NCBI GenBank assembly: GCA_013396755.1
Contig: VWZF01003015.1
Location: 23,412 to 87,411 of the forward strand
Direction of reading: 5' to 3'
Length of the DNA stretch: 64,000 nt
Source: Sclerurus mexicanus
Taxonomy: Eukaryota; Chordata; Aves; Passeriformes; Furnariidae
The notes beneath the pieces were generated by a model. That model did no database searches, was not told where the DNA came from, and worked only from the letters and a program-made list of their open reading frames with translations. Each line of letters begins with the position of its first letter. Within the stretch, counting starts at the first letter, position 1. Position numbers and translations under genes: made by a program. Shown here one piece after another: positions 38,001-48,459 of this stretch.

Positions 38001-39243
38001 CTAATTGGCAAGTTTTGGTGTGCAAAAAACACGCAGAAGTCAAATCTGTAGGAGCACAAACCTGTCCTTTGACCTGTCTGCAGAGCAAACTGAGGGCTGG
38101 CTGCTCAAAGCATCCCAGGGAACACACACTTGAGATTGTGGAGCAGGGAATGGAAGGTAGCTGGTCAGAGCTGGCAGTCTGAGGTTTGTCTTTAAGGAAT
38201 AAACAACCCAGCTTTGTAGCCCAAATAGTTGTGGTCCTCTGGTCAAGGGATTTTGAACATCTCTGAGCAGGTAACCTGTAAAACTGCAGGGCTGTTCTTG
38301 CAGATTCAGGGGCTGAATGAGCCTTGAAGCACTTCAGGGATTTATTTCAATGAGTCCCTTTCAACCTGACATCTCAGGTATGACAGCAAAATAAAAATAG
38401 AAGTGCTTTTTAGCTCAAGGTCTTTGCCCATTTTTAAAGAAAACAGATTCTGCCCAAGGGATGGGTGAGACCATGGGCAGCACCACTCCTGGGTAGCTGT
38501 TCCTGGGTAGTACCACTTTGGCTCTGCAGCTCGATAGGACTTCTGCTTTCCTCATCTGCCCATGCATGTCAGAAACAAGGCTGCAAAATACTCCTTGGAA
38601 TGGGCAGGATACAGGGTTCAAGCAGCCTCAGAAAATATCCAATGTTAACATGTCTGTTCCATGGAGATGAGCTGCAGACTCTGCAGCTTCCTGGCACATC
38701 CCACTCCCAGACGACCACCGCAGGAACAGAATAATTACATCGAGGTCCTGCTGCCCTTCCCACCACTCTTTCCCATCTGCCAGCATGTTCTGAGCCCACT
38801 CACTGATGCTGGGAAGGAGCAGCTGGGACAGGGAGCAACACAGTGTTTAGGAGGTCACTTAGTGCCTGCCTCCCTCCCAGAGCTGGTTTATTCATCCGCT
38901 ACTCTTAGCGGTTTAAAAGCACTTTACAAAAGCAGCAAGCATGATGCCACAGTGTCCCCTGGCCCAAACATCCCAGCAGCTTGCCAGCCTGTCCCTCACT
39001 CTTCTGTACCCCTGCTTTTAATCCCATTTTAAATGCTGCCCTGAAATGTGCCTTTTAGGCACTTGTTTTACAACTGGTGGGTTCAGAGCTTTGCAGCCCA
39101 AGAAACACTTCAGAAGAAAAAACAGGTTAAAACCCGGCAGGCAGTTCGCTTCCCACTTTGCAGTTACCCCAAAGGAGGAGAAACTTACCCTCAAGCCAAG
39201 GAAGAAGGCAAATACAGCCCAGGCTCAGCCTGAAAAGCTCCAT
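25806..39243 (-). CDS. Single-pass membrane protein with one mannose-receptor-type cysteine-rich domain (no gene name assigned)
   Basis: Six minus-strand exons (39243-39189, 30588-30139, 27627-27487, 27084-27019, 26460-26370, 26013-25806) join in frame to 336 residues. All junctions are GT-AG, with phases 1, 1, 1, 1, 2. Residues 1-18 are a signal peptide (MELFRLSLGCICLLPW). Residues 22-152 are a ricin-type beta-trefoil: FLIRN start, six cysteines at 35, 52, 78, 95, 105 and 150, QQQWGW, and SRWK at 139-142. This is the pattern of the CysR domain of MRC1/PLA2R1/LY75. A Ser/Thr-rich stalk has one sequon (N198-S-T). The membrane helix is about 244-263, followed by a basic anchor and a 70-residue tail ending FDNVSY (328-333). 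MRC1-type CysR domains bind sulphated GalNAc; whether this one does is unknown. No fibronectin II or C-type lectin domains follow, unlike every mannose-receptor family member I know. It lies between NUDT2 and MYORG, where I know of no human gene. Confidence 0.85.
26370..26460 (-). CDS. CysR receptor-like gene, transmembrane exon
   Basis: A 91-base exon (phase 1 in, 2 out) lies between acctttcag and AA|GTAAGT. It encodes NWKTAMLVLSPLAFILGL and onward: about 20 hydrophobic residues, i.e. one membrane helix, followed by HYNK. Confidence 0.85.
27019..27084 (-). CDS. CysR receptor-like gene, stalk exon 2
   Basis: A 66-base exon (phase 1-1) lies between cttcttcccctag and G|GTAGGT. It reads SHTHSKKHGNRAKNSAARLA, basic and open only in the frame demanded by the neighbours. 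It is too short for an open-frame scan. Confidence 0.7.
27487..27627 (-). CDS. CysR receptor-like gene, stalk exon 1
   Basis: A 141-base exon (phase 1-1) lies between cttcttccaag and G|GTGAGC. It encodes 47 polar residues with one N-glycosylation sequon (NST) and no cysteines, as expected for a membrane-proximal stalk. Confidence 0.8.
30139..30588 (-). CDS. CysR receptor-like gene, beta-trefoil exon
   Basis: A 450-base exon (phase 1-1) encodes the whole CysR domain, from acceptor gtaccgcag to donor AAA|GTAAGA. It has six cysteines, a His-rich loop HHQHTH at 40-45, and the C-terminal RWK…C pattern seen in MRC1. A second open frame of 152 codons overlaps it but has no domain logic. Confidence 0.9.
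32612..32850 (-). mobile_element. CR1-type LINE 3' fragment (antisense)
   Basis: It begins 'aaaatcacagaattgtcagg' and contains 'ccacaacctccctgggcagc' and 'ctgttccagtg', the reverse complement of the CR1 3' region. Confidence 0.85.
32900..33310. repeat. Probable ancient CR1/L3-like remnant
   Basis: Phrases such as 'gttttgtggcatcagcaaat' and 'gaatcttatcaaaaagcctt' recur in old CR1/L3-type LINE copies of amniotes. The match is from memory and the copy is strongly decayed. Confidence 0.4.
39189..39243 (-). CDS. CysR receptor-like gene, signal-peptide exon
   Basis: The ATG sits in a good context (agaccATGG). Eighteen codons of hydrophobic leader follow, then GAGG|GTAAGT, leaving phase 1 that joins exactly to the CysR exon 8.6 kb downstream to give …LE-V-AEGQG. 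The 5' UTR extends right of 39243 and its start is not determined. Confidence 0.78.
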
Positions 39244-42200
39244 GGTCTGCCAGCACAGTGGGGGAGAGGGAGCCCCCAAAGCCTCTTGCCCACGAGCAGT
39301 GCCAGGCAGCTCACTTTCCCCCCTTTCTCTGTCATTCACAGCAGAAAAACCTGCTGGGGGGAGAAGAACTCTTTTGTCTCAGCACCGTAGGCTTGGCAGC
39401 TGGCTTATCAGCAAAGGATCAGCTTGGAGACACGGTCCCACTCAGCAGTTATCCCTTAGGAGAAATCATATGACGAGCCAGGACGGGGGGGACACTGGAC
39501 AGAGATGCTCGTGGCCACTGAGCTTGGCTCCTTAGCAGCAGCAGTTGCTCCCAGCAATGACAGGAGCATGCTAAGCAGTCTGGCGGGCTGCCTTCGCAGG
39601 GCTGGGAGCAGTGGAGGATGCAGGGCTGGCCTGGCAAGAACAAACAAAGTCCGGCAGGAATGCCCCGAGGGGCGTGGGATGTGTCTGCCGAAACCCTGCA
39701 CTTGGCCATGGGATCAGGGGGTCGTTTTCTCTTCACAGAGAACTATGCCTGCCAAGATGATTTTAGGGACAGTTATAGTTCATTGCAGAGGTAAAACCTC
39801 ACAAACCAGCTGTGGGGGTCCTGGGGATGGAGGGTGATGGAAGAGGGAGTTGAGCTCCTGGATGGGGAGCAGGGTCCTGCCTTGGGTCTGCCCTGGCGGT
39901 CACCCTGAGGGTTTCTTGGGTCGAGTTTGGCTTTTCTTGCATCAGTTTGGGCTCTGCACAGTGGGGAAACCAGATATCCCTGCCGGAGGAAAAGCAGCAA
40001 AGGCTGACAGGTGAAACAGCAGCGGAGTAAGAGAGGGCTGTAATTTTGCTAGTGAGTCACTCCTTCTCTTTCTGAACTTGTTTGTCCCCTGTGCTCCCAT
40101 CTGGATACACCATTAAGCCTTTTGCATAAAAGCATCTAAAAATGGTGGCTTCACTTTTACTATCAGTGTCCAGTCCTAGATGGCACCAATCTCCCAGCTC
40201 TGCCCATGAGGCCAGGAGTCACTTGGAGGGCTGGGAACTGTTTCCTTCAGTGGCCAACATGTCAAATTAAAACAGCACAGTATTGGCATCCATGCAAGGG
40301 CATGGGCTCAGGCAGAGGCTTGCAATGGTGCAACTCTCTCTTTGCTCAGCCCTGGGATGATGGCTCCCAGCCTTCCCACTACCAGAGGGGTGATCTGGCT
40401 TCAGACCAGCCCGGCTTCTTCACAGGTGGATGTGGATATAGGGAGGGACATGCTATGATCAATCAAAGGGGAAGGCTGGGGTAAATTCTTGCCTTGGTGG
40501 GGTAGCTCCTGCCTGACAGTAGCACTGTGCTGAAGAAAATACCACAGAACTGGTTTCTTTGTGATTACTGGTTTCTTTTCCCTGTGGGAGTGGGTCAAGC
40601 TGCACTGAATACCAGGCATTTTTAATTTTAAAAAGCTCAGATGTTAAATTCTGCATTGCATGACTGGGACTGAAAATGCAAACAACTCTGCACTGCGTTG
40701 TTGATTTAGTGTGTCTCTCCCACAGGAGAAGGAAGAGGAAAATGCTCAGGTTGAAGATGTCTGTCCATTGGATGGAGAATATTGCAGCAAATATCCTGGT
40801 GAAAAGGTCACTGATTTTGTCTACAATGGATTTCTACTACTGCTCTCACCCTGAGAGCTGGCACATCTCCTGTGTTTCTGCTCCTGGCCCTTCTGTCCCT
40901 TCCTTTCACACAAGAAAACAGAGGCACTCAGATGTTGTGATCTGCCCAAAGCTATGAAGTCTGTCTCTGAGCTCCTGAAGCCCAGATTTACCCCAATACA
41001 CTCAGTTGCAATTGCTTTTAAACATCCAGCAAGCCTTTCCCTGTATGTGCCAGGAAGGTGTCCCCTCCCTGCTGGACAGGGGCTGTCAGGGGGTTTTCCT
41101 GAAGCATTGGTATGGGAAGGACCTTGCAGGGTCAGGCTACAAGTGTGATCCTAGACCTGAATCCATCAGAGTCCCACAGAGGATGCCAAGGGAAAGCTGA
41201 GAAAATAATGTGTCCCCTACTCTTTTCCAGCAGATTTCTTGCCTCTGCATGATGACCAACTAGGAAAGACCCTGTCACCTCCATAAGATCATGATCTCAT
41301 TCTCACTGCTTTCCTTCTTTCTGTAGATATTTAATCTTGTCGGGACCTTCCTTCATGTTCTGAGTCACCTCTATTCCTGTTGGGGTCTTTTAAGCTCTGT
41401 GCAAAGCCTTTAGGAAATCCAGGTGCTTTCGTCTCCAGAGTGTGATTGTAGCTTTTTGAAGGGTATCTTCTTGCTTCAAATAACCTCTCCCACCTGCTGG
41501 TAAGCCATACTCACTTCCTTACCCTAAGGGAAGGAAGGAATGGAAGGAAAAGTCTTCAACTTTTCTTCTGTGTTATTAATGAAGATTTAAATACCACTGG
41601 TCCCACTATGGACTCCTGAGAGATCCAATGGCAAACCCTTTTTTTATGGCTTTGGCAATCCCTTAATGAGATACGTGATGTTCAGGCTGCCACTGAACAC
41701 CCTCCAGACAACAGATGGAGGAGAGCCCAAACCAGAAACCAATGCCATATTCAAACCCTGGAGAAAAGTGGTCAGTGCAAAAGCAACCTGTCAGCACAGA
41801 CCAAGAAGAATCAGCTGAACATCACATCAAATTGAGATTTTTAGGGTTTCAGGGCACCCCTTTGACTTTATTTCTTGTATAAGCAAGAAAATATTTGCAT
41901 ATAGTTGCTCTGTGCCCTTATAGCCCATTCTTCCCCGCTGCATTGCCTTGCTTATGGAATGGCACAGCCTCCTACGTAGGGATGCTTTCTTCAATTTGTT
42001 TCCACAGCCTTTCCTGGGCTGTGCCTAGGACAGAGCAAACTATTTTCCAGCTGTGGTTGCTCCCACGTGGAGCTGGATAGTCCTGTAATTGTTGGCTCTT
42101 GGACACATAATTTCCATGTCAGTTAGTCCTTGCCAGCCCAAGTCTCACGGAACAAACAGCCTTGTTCTTGTCTCCATCGTCAGTTTGATGGGTGCATTGC

Positions 42201-45200
42201 TTTTACTCGTAATTTTGCAGCTCGTGGTGAATTTAATCAGAGTGATGTGATGACCAAGTGAAACTTCATCTCCTGATGGTGAAGGCATGGTACTAACCAC
42301 CCCCTCTTCAAACAGGGGTTACTCACCAGACACCCAAAGGCAGCCCTGTCTGATGCGGGACAGGCACTGCTTTCTGGCACACAGCAGCCTGGGGAGCAAG
42401 CAGAGACAAATATTTCACCAGCCTAAAACCTTTGAGGTGCTCAGGAACAGCAAAGCCATCAATTAGGCTTTCACTCCAGCCTTCAGGCCAGCAAGGTGCT
42501 TTATGACACCAGGGACACCAGCAAACAGCTTGAAATCTGAGCTCAATCCTGTACCCTTAGTGTCATCCCAGAACAGAAGTGGCAAAACTCGCACTGGGTC
42601 TGCAGGGTGAGGAGGAACTGGGGTTCTGAAGGGCTTCCTCTTTGTTTGGGATTTTAGGGGTGAAATCTTCCTCTCTCCTTGGGTAATGACCTTCAGGCAA
42701 GGGGCAAATGCTCATTAGCTTTCTTTTCAGCTCCCTGGCTTATTGCAGATTTTCTCTGCAGTGAAACCTTTGTTTCCAAAGAACCACTTGCCATCAAATG
42801 TTTAGGAAGATAACCACAGTGAAGATCCTGTATCTCCAGCAAGGGATGCAGAAGGAAAAAGGTATTTTTGCATACCAAAATTCTCCCATGGCTGGGAAGT
42901 AGAGCTGCTCTGGGATAAAGCAACAGCTCCAGAGATGCCTGGGTTAGACCTGTCCTTGCAGACGTGCTCCTGGTCCTGTGTGAGCAGCAGGCTGAGACCA
43001 TGGGTAGACCAGACCAGATGTGCTCAGTCTGCCTGAGAGCCTCATGTGCCACTGTGGGTGCATCAGTGCCACAAGGGGTCTCTCAGGGTTAGGCATGAGA
43101 TGAATTACCCAGGGCCCCTCGCCCTGGTAAGCTGTTGGTTTAACCCATGAAAGAGCACAAAGCATCCCTCAAGGCCTGGTCCTGCCTCATGGTGGGTCTC
43201 TGGCTCATTATCACATGAAAACAGCAACCAAGACTGGTTCCCCTTCTAGTTGATAGCCTTCCAGAAACGAGCCTCTTTCATCTCTCTGCTGCTGCAGGCA
43301 GCTCCCAGGGGCTCCCTCTCCAAGCAGAGCCACCAGCTGAGGCCAGACCTAACTGGGAGAAAGCCCAACTGAGACCTGGTCACTTCTTGGCTTCTACCTT
43401 CACCTGAGACGAGCCCAGCTCACTGACTTCATTCAAAGCAGACTGAGATGCCAGCACCCTTTTATTCCCCATTTTTCTGTATTTCCGCTGTCCCCCAGCC
43501 TGTTCAGGTGATTCCACACAGGGACTTTTTCTCCCCTCACCTGCACTTTGCTTATCACTCTGCTCGGTTTGTTCCTCCATCAGGGGAAGCCACTTCAAAG
43601 ACTCCCTGGGGCTCCTCATGAGAGCACTAATTCCGGTACAACAGGGTCTGATGAGCTCAGTGCTACCCAGGGGATGCTCGATGACCAGCCAGCCCCAGGC
43701 AAATCTGGCAGTGGTCTCTGGGATTCAGCCTGAGCCACTGGCTCAGCAGATGGAGCTCCTTCCCAAGGATGTGGGCAGAGCACACTCAGCATGCAGTGGG
43801 ATGCTGTGGCCACTAGCAGCTTGGAGCAGCACATGGACACTGTCTGCAAGCTCAGGAGACAGAGAGAGCTCTGAAATAGGAGAGAAGTTGATTCTGCAAT
43901 GTTTTTTCTGCTGTCTTTGGAAAGAGGAGTTTGTTCATACAAGAGGACAGAAGTGGATCTTCCACTGCCTGCTCCTATAGCAATTAGGAATGAAAGACCT
44001 GTGCAGTAAACTCTATTTTTTCCCCTAGTATTGCGGAACTGGAATCCTCTGGATATGGAAAAAGCCAGGTAATATTTCTGCTCTAGACCTGAGCTGGATT
44101 TGCAAGGCTCCAGGGGGCTTATGGCACTGTCAGGCTTGCACGGGGTAATCAGCTTTGCAGCAGCACTCTGTACAGGCAGAAGCCAGCAGAGTCTGTGCAG
44201 CCACCTTCATGCCGAGTTGAGCTAAAACCTCTCCAGTCATCAGGAGCCGTGGGGAATAGGGCACAGCCCCCCAGGTCAGAATGGTTTCCAGAAATAAGCC
44301 TGTTCAGAGCAGTCTGGTGCATGTGAGCTGGTTCAGGTCTCTCCATGTCACTGGTGGAACCCTGCAGGATACAGCCACAAGACCCCCAGCAGGTCAGATT
44401 CTGCAGCTGATTCGGGGTTAATATGACCCAAACTGCTGTTTCAACCCGAGGATCTGGGTGAGATCCCCACGGGCCAGAGGCAGAGGCCAGTCATCACCCT
44501 TGCCCTTGCTGGAGCTGTCAGGAATTGCTAAAAGGCACAGAGCTGGGGTGAGGGTGAACTCAGCACTGTGGCTGATATTGTCCCTTCAGGACACAAGTGA
44601 GCTGTGTTTCCAGGTGGAGCAGGGTCCTGCAACACTCCAAGAGAGGGACTCTGGCTATGTCCGTCCCCTCCACCTCCTTGTGTTGCTCCAGGTGCTCTGT
44701 AAGTGCTGGATGCTGCTGGCAGGGACACTGGTGCCCTTACCATGGACTGCAGAGTGCCCTTGGTAGTGTCACCTCACTCTCTGCATCCATCCCCCAGCCA
44801 TTTCCACCTCGTGTTAAGCCTTGTTGGCTTTGTAGCTAATCTGTGGCAGCTCATGAGATAACCTTGGCTCTCCCTCCGTGGCTGCAGCAACAGCAGATGC
44901 CTCTTTTCTCACGTCATCTATATGCACAGAAAAAGTGGTGAGCAAACCTCCCCCGTGCCCGTTTTAGCAATAAATATCCCATATGACATCCATGTTTGCC
45001 AGGCTGCTGTGGGAAATGAGAGCGGATGGGAGCTGCTTTCTACTTCGTGTGTGTTTTCTGTTAAAAAGGTCCATTTTAAACAGTCTGAAAGGGCTTGGTA
45101 AATGATTAATCAGATCTTGTAGAGTTTGACAGGGCAATAGTTGGTTTATGACTTATTATGTTTAGCTACCTATGGTGCTTTCTGCTAGGACATGTTGTAT

Positions 45201-47280
45201 ACACTCCCTATGAGCACCTGATAGTGACTGCTAAGTGTTTGATAACCTGGAATAAAAAGACCTTCAATATAGAAAACTATTCCTTTATTTAAAGAATTGT
45301 TTCCTGATGGGTTCTTTGATGAGTGATGCTCTCCCTGCACCAGCAGGCAGGTAAACATCTTGGATAGGTGAAAATCCGAGGTTTCAGGAATCACGTAGCT
45401 GGAACCTGACCTGAGGCCTGACAAACTTGTGCTACATATGCCAAGAGATTGAGGTGTTGCTGGGGATAGATTTGGATTTAGGGGAAAAGGACTCTGAGGG
45501 AAGGTGCACTGAGGAATTTAGGTGTGTAGCTGCCCTTCGAGCTGATTGAAGTGTTTCATCTCTTGAAACACTTGAAGCTTCTGTTTAACTAAAAGAGGGT
45601 CTAAAGTCCTGGCTTGCTTTCCGCGTGTCAAGGTACTGGATATGTCAATATTTAATCTGTGCATGGTGAGATCCTTGGGGTGAGGAATCCCAGCTTCTTT
45701 CAGCCTGGGAGACCAACAGGGCCAGATCCTTAGCAGATCCGTACCTGATAAAGCAGCCCAGATACAACAGTGCCTGTATCCCTGGGACATCTGGCTTTCA
45801 GGGCACTGTGGGAGCATTTGTGCCATCCTTGCTTGGAAGCACTTGTGCTCTGTGTGGGTTAATAAAGTACTCACTGCAATAGAGAGGCTTTGCAAGGACC
45901 AGTTAAATATTCACAGGTAAGGGATGCTGTGATGCTGGAACCCCATCGATGGATCCAGGATAGGGCTGGATCTGGGCTCTGGGTCACCTGTATGCACCCT
46001 TTGTCAAGAGACATTCTCATCAGGCTGCTGGCTAGGCCAGCAGATGCTTAATGCTTTCATGAGACATGAGTCCTGAAGGATGGAAGTGCAGCTTCAGAAA
46101 TCGCTTTAGCCCGGTGGGATCTATCCTGGGAATCTCAGTTTCATCCTCTGCTGTCTCCAGATGTGCCAGTGCCTGCACTCCCCTCTGACCACTGACATCT
46201 CACCTTTTCCCTGAGGGTGGCAGGGCTAGGATACCAACCTGGTGTCCCACTACATTACAGGAGTGAGAAAAACACAAAAGACTCCAGGGACAGGACAGCT
46301 TGACTCAGGAGTCCTGGCACCCTCATATAACTTTTTTCTGCCACTGATCTTCTGTTCATGGGGAAATCAAGAGATTGAAAGGAACTATTGGGGACTGAAA
46401 TAACTACATAGAAATCTTAGAAACTTTCCTCACATCCTTTTAATCTTGTAGGGATTTTTGAGTCATGAATGTCCCTGTGTTTTGGGGGGTTTTATTTGTT
46501 GTTGAATATTAAAAAAAAAAAAGCTTTTTTAAAAAAAGGGATAACTTATCCTTCCATTCCTTTATTTTTTTCACCCTGGAAAATAACGGAGCTCATTTTA
46601 AAGGAGACTCCTGTCTCCAGGCTGGTTGGGAGGGAGAAAGGAGGAAGGAAGAAGAGAAGGAAAGCCCCAAGGTCGGCAACAGAGGACTGACCCAGCACAT
46701 AAAAATGTCTTCAAAGTGGAAAGCTTGTTTTGCCAAAACAAAAGGGTTTCACTGGAAACCACCTGAGCTGTATGCAAAGCTGTGTCAGGAGCCAGGCCAG
46801 CACAGGAGAGGCTGCCAGGTCTGGGCACTCTGGGGCTGTCAGAGTGCCCCAACCACATGTAACCCAACCTGCTCCCAAAGCCCACCCCTGTCCTGGACCA
46901 CCATCTCTTTGGGGCGGTAGTAACCTTCCTTCTCTCACCTCCCTCCCCCAGTCAGGGCTTGCCTGGGAATGCTTTTATCCACTCCAGCTCTTTTCCTCAG
47001 CAAGGCCTCACTCACCCCAAGAATGCATTACAAAAACTAGCCAGGCAGCTAATTTGGGTGGCTGAGGATCTGCTGTGATCGATCCCAAACACGGTGACCT
47101 CTGGCATTTTTAATGGCTCCCTGGGTGGCTTATCATCTCTGTATACTTAGATACTGATGTCATGGTGACTTGGGTAAATACACCCAGCACATATTGCTGG
47201 GCACAGCTTGGATAAGCAAGCTGACTCTTTTCCCCCCTCTCCACAGAGGCTGCTCCTGCAAATTTGCATCCTGTCAGATC
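39244..47280. other. Intergenic / possible MYORG leader intron, no gene recognised
   Basis: 8 kb between the CysR receptor start and the plus-strand MYORG copy. It probably contains the 5' UTR exon and promoter of that copy, which I could not locate. Open frames up to 125 codons show no family features. Decayed CR1-like text lies near 41.5-41.7 kb and an A/T homopolymer cluster near 46.5 kb. Confidence 0.45.
41560..41700. repeat. Possible decayed CR1-like fragment
   Basis: 'taccactggtcccactatgg' and the surrounding text resemble antisense CR1/L3 internal sequence. The match is weak. Confidence 0.3.
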
Positions 47281-47293
47281 ACACAGACCCCGT

Positions 47294-47351
47294 GATGGGG
47301 CAAGGGGAGCGGTGAGCCCANNNAGGGGGCCAGGGGAGCCGTGAGCCCAGC
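47294..47351. repeat. GC-rich minisatellite, two units around a 3-N gap
   Basis: A unit reading gatggggcaaggggagcggt-gagccca is followed, after NNN at 47321-47323, by a near copy reading agggggccaggggagccgt-gagccca. The period is about 28 bases. The array is probably collapsed. Confidence 0.65.
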
Positions 47352-48459
47352 TGCACAGGGTGTGTTTCCTCGAGTCACTGGCCTCAGTTTCCCCTGCCTG
47401 TGTTTTTTTGGCAGGGGATGCTCAGCTGTTCTTGCTGATTCTTGATACAGCTGGAACACGGGTCACCTTCTCTGCATTTCTCAGCAAAACATAGTTTTAA
47501 TGGAGTCCTGGTCTTATAACAACGTCAATTTAACCTATCCTCAAACTCTGTACCAAAATAGTTTCCATCCCCACTGCACTGTAGTGTCTTGCCTGGCATA
47601 GCCCAGGAGCTACAGAATTACAATAAATTAGGACAACTGAATTATAATAAAAAACAGAGACACGGATGTAGGGATACATTCCCTCTTGCCCCAGCCAGGG
47701 CAAGAGGGGCTGTCCTGGGGTGATGGCTCCAGGACAGGTAGCAGGGCGGGCAGCAGAAGGGCTCTGCCCAGCTGCCCCAGAGCAACACATCCCCATGTCC
47801 CCATGTCCCCGTGCAGCTCAGGGAAGGAGCAAAGAGCAGGGAGATAAAACATCACTTGCCAGCTGCATTCCTAGGGGGTGGTGGGGAAGAGCAGGTGGGG
47901 TCTGGAGACCTCAGTGCAGCATTTCTCTGCCTGTGTCTGATACAGAGAAGTTGTGGATAGGAAGCAAAATCAAGACCGGCATAAAATTATTGTAAAAACA
48001 GATCAGCTTGTAAAGTCCAGTTTGTATGCTCAGGTACCAGCCCCTTCCCCTGGCCCCATTCTCCTCCAGGCTCTGGTCTAACTTCCATTCCTTCATCCTT
48101 GCTCTGTGGGATGCAGTGAGGCTGCAGCCAAGAGAAGGTCATGGGAATCCTGGCACAGACCCACTCCAAAAAAAGCTCAGCCCAGCTGCCAGCGAACAGG
48201 CTGCCACTGGAGAGCAAAGTGAGCCAGAGCCACAGGAGAGGGAGGCTGGGCTGCACATGGAGCAGAGAAACTGCGGCCCTCAGCAAGATTTAATTGGCTT
48301 TTTCAGTGTTTATAACCCTCTGTTTCATGAAATAACACTACAGATGTGAGCGGCCAAGCTTTGGGAAGGAGACTGTGAACACCTGCATGCGGCGCACTGG
48401 ATTTTCTCTCCACCAATTCAAGTAAAAGAACTCAGAAGCAAAGTTTCTGCAAAGCGGTC

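Larger units (their letters stand above)
30589..39188. other. Large first intron of the CysR receptor-like gene
   Basis: 8.6 kb of intron with old repeats at 32.6-33.3 kb. The minus-strand frame at 36350-36607 (85 codons, ATG to stop) has a protein-like composition but matches nothing I know. A Thr/Gly-rich plus-strand frame near 35391-35511 is also unassigned. Confidence 0.5.
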
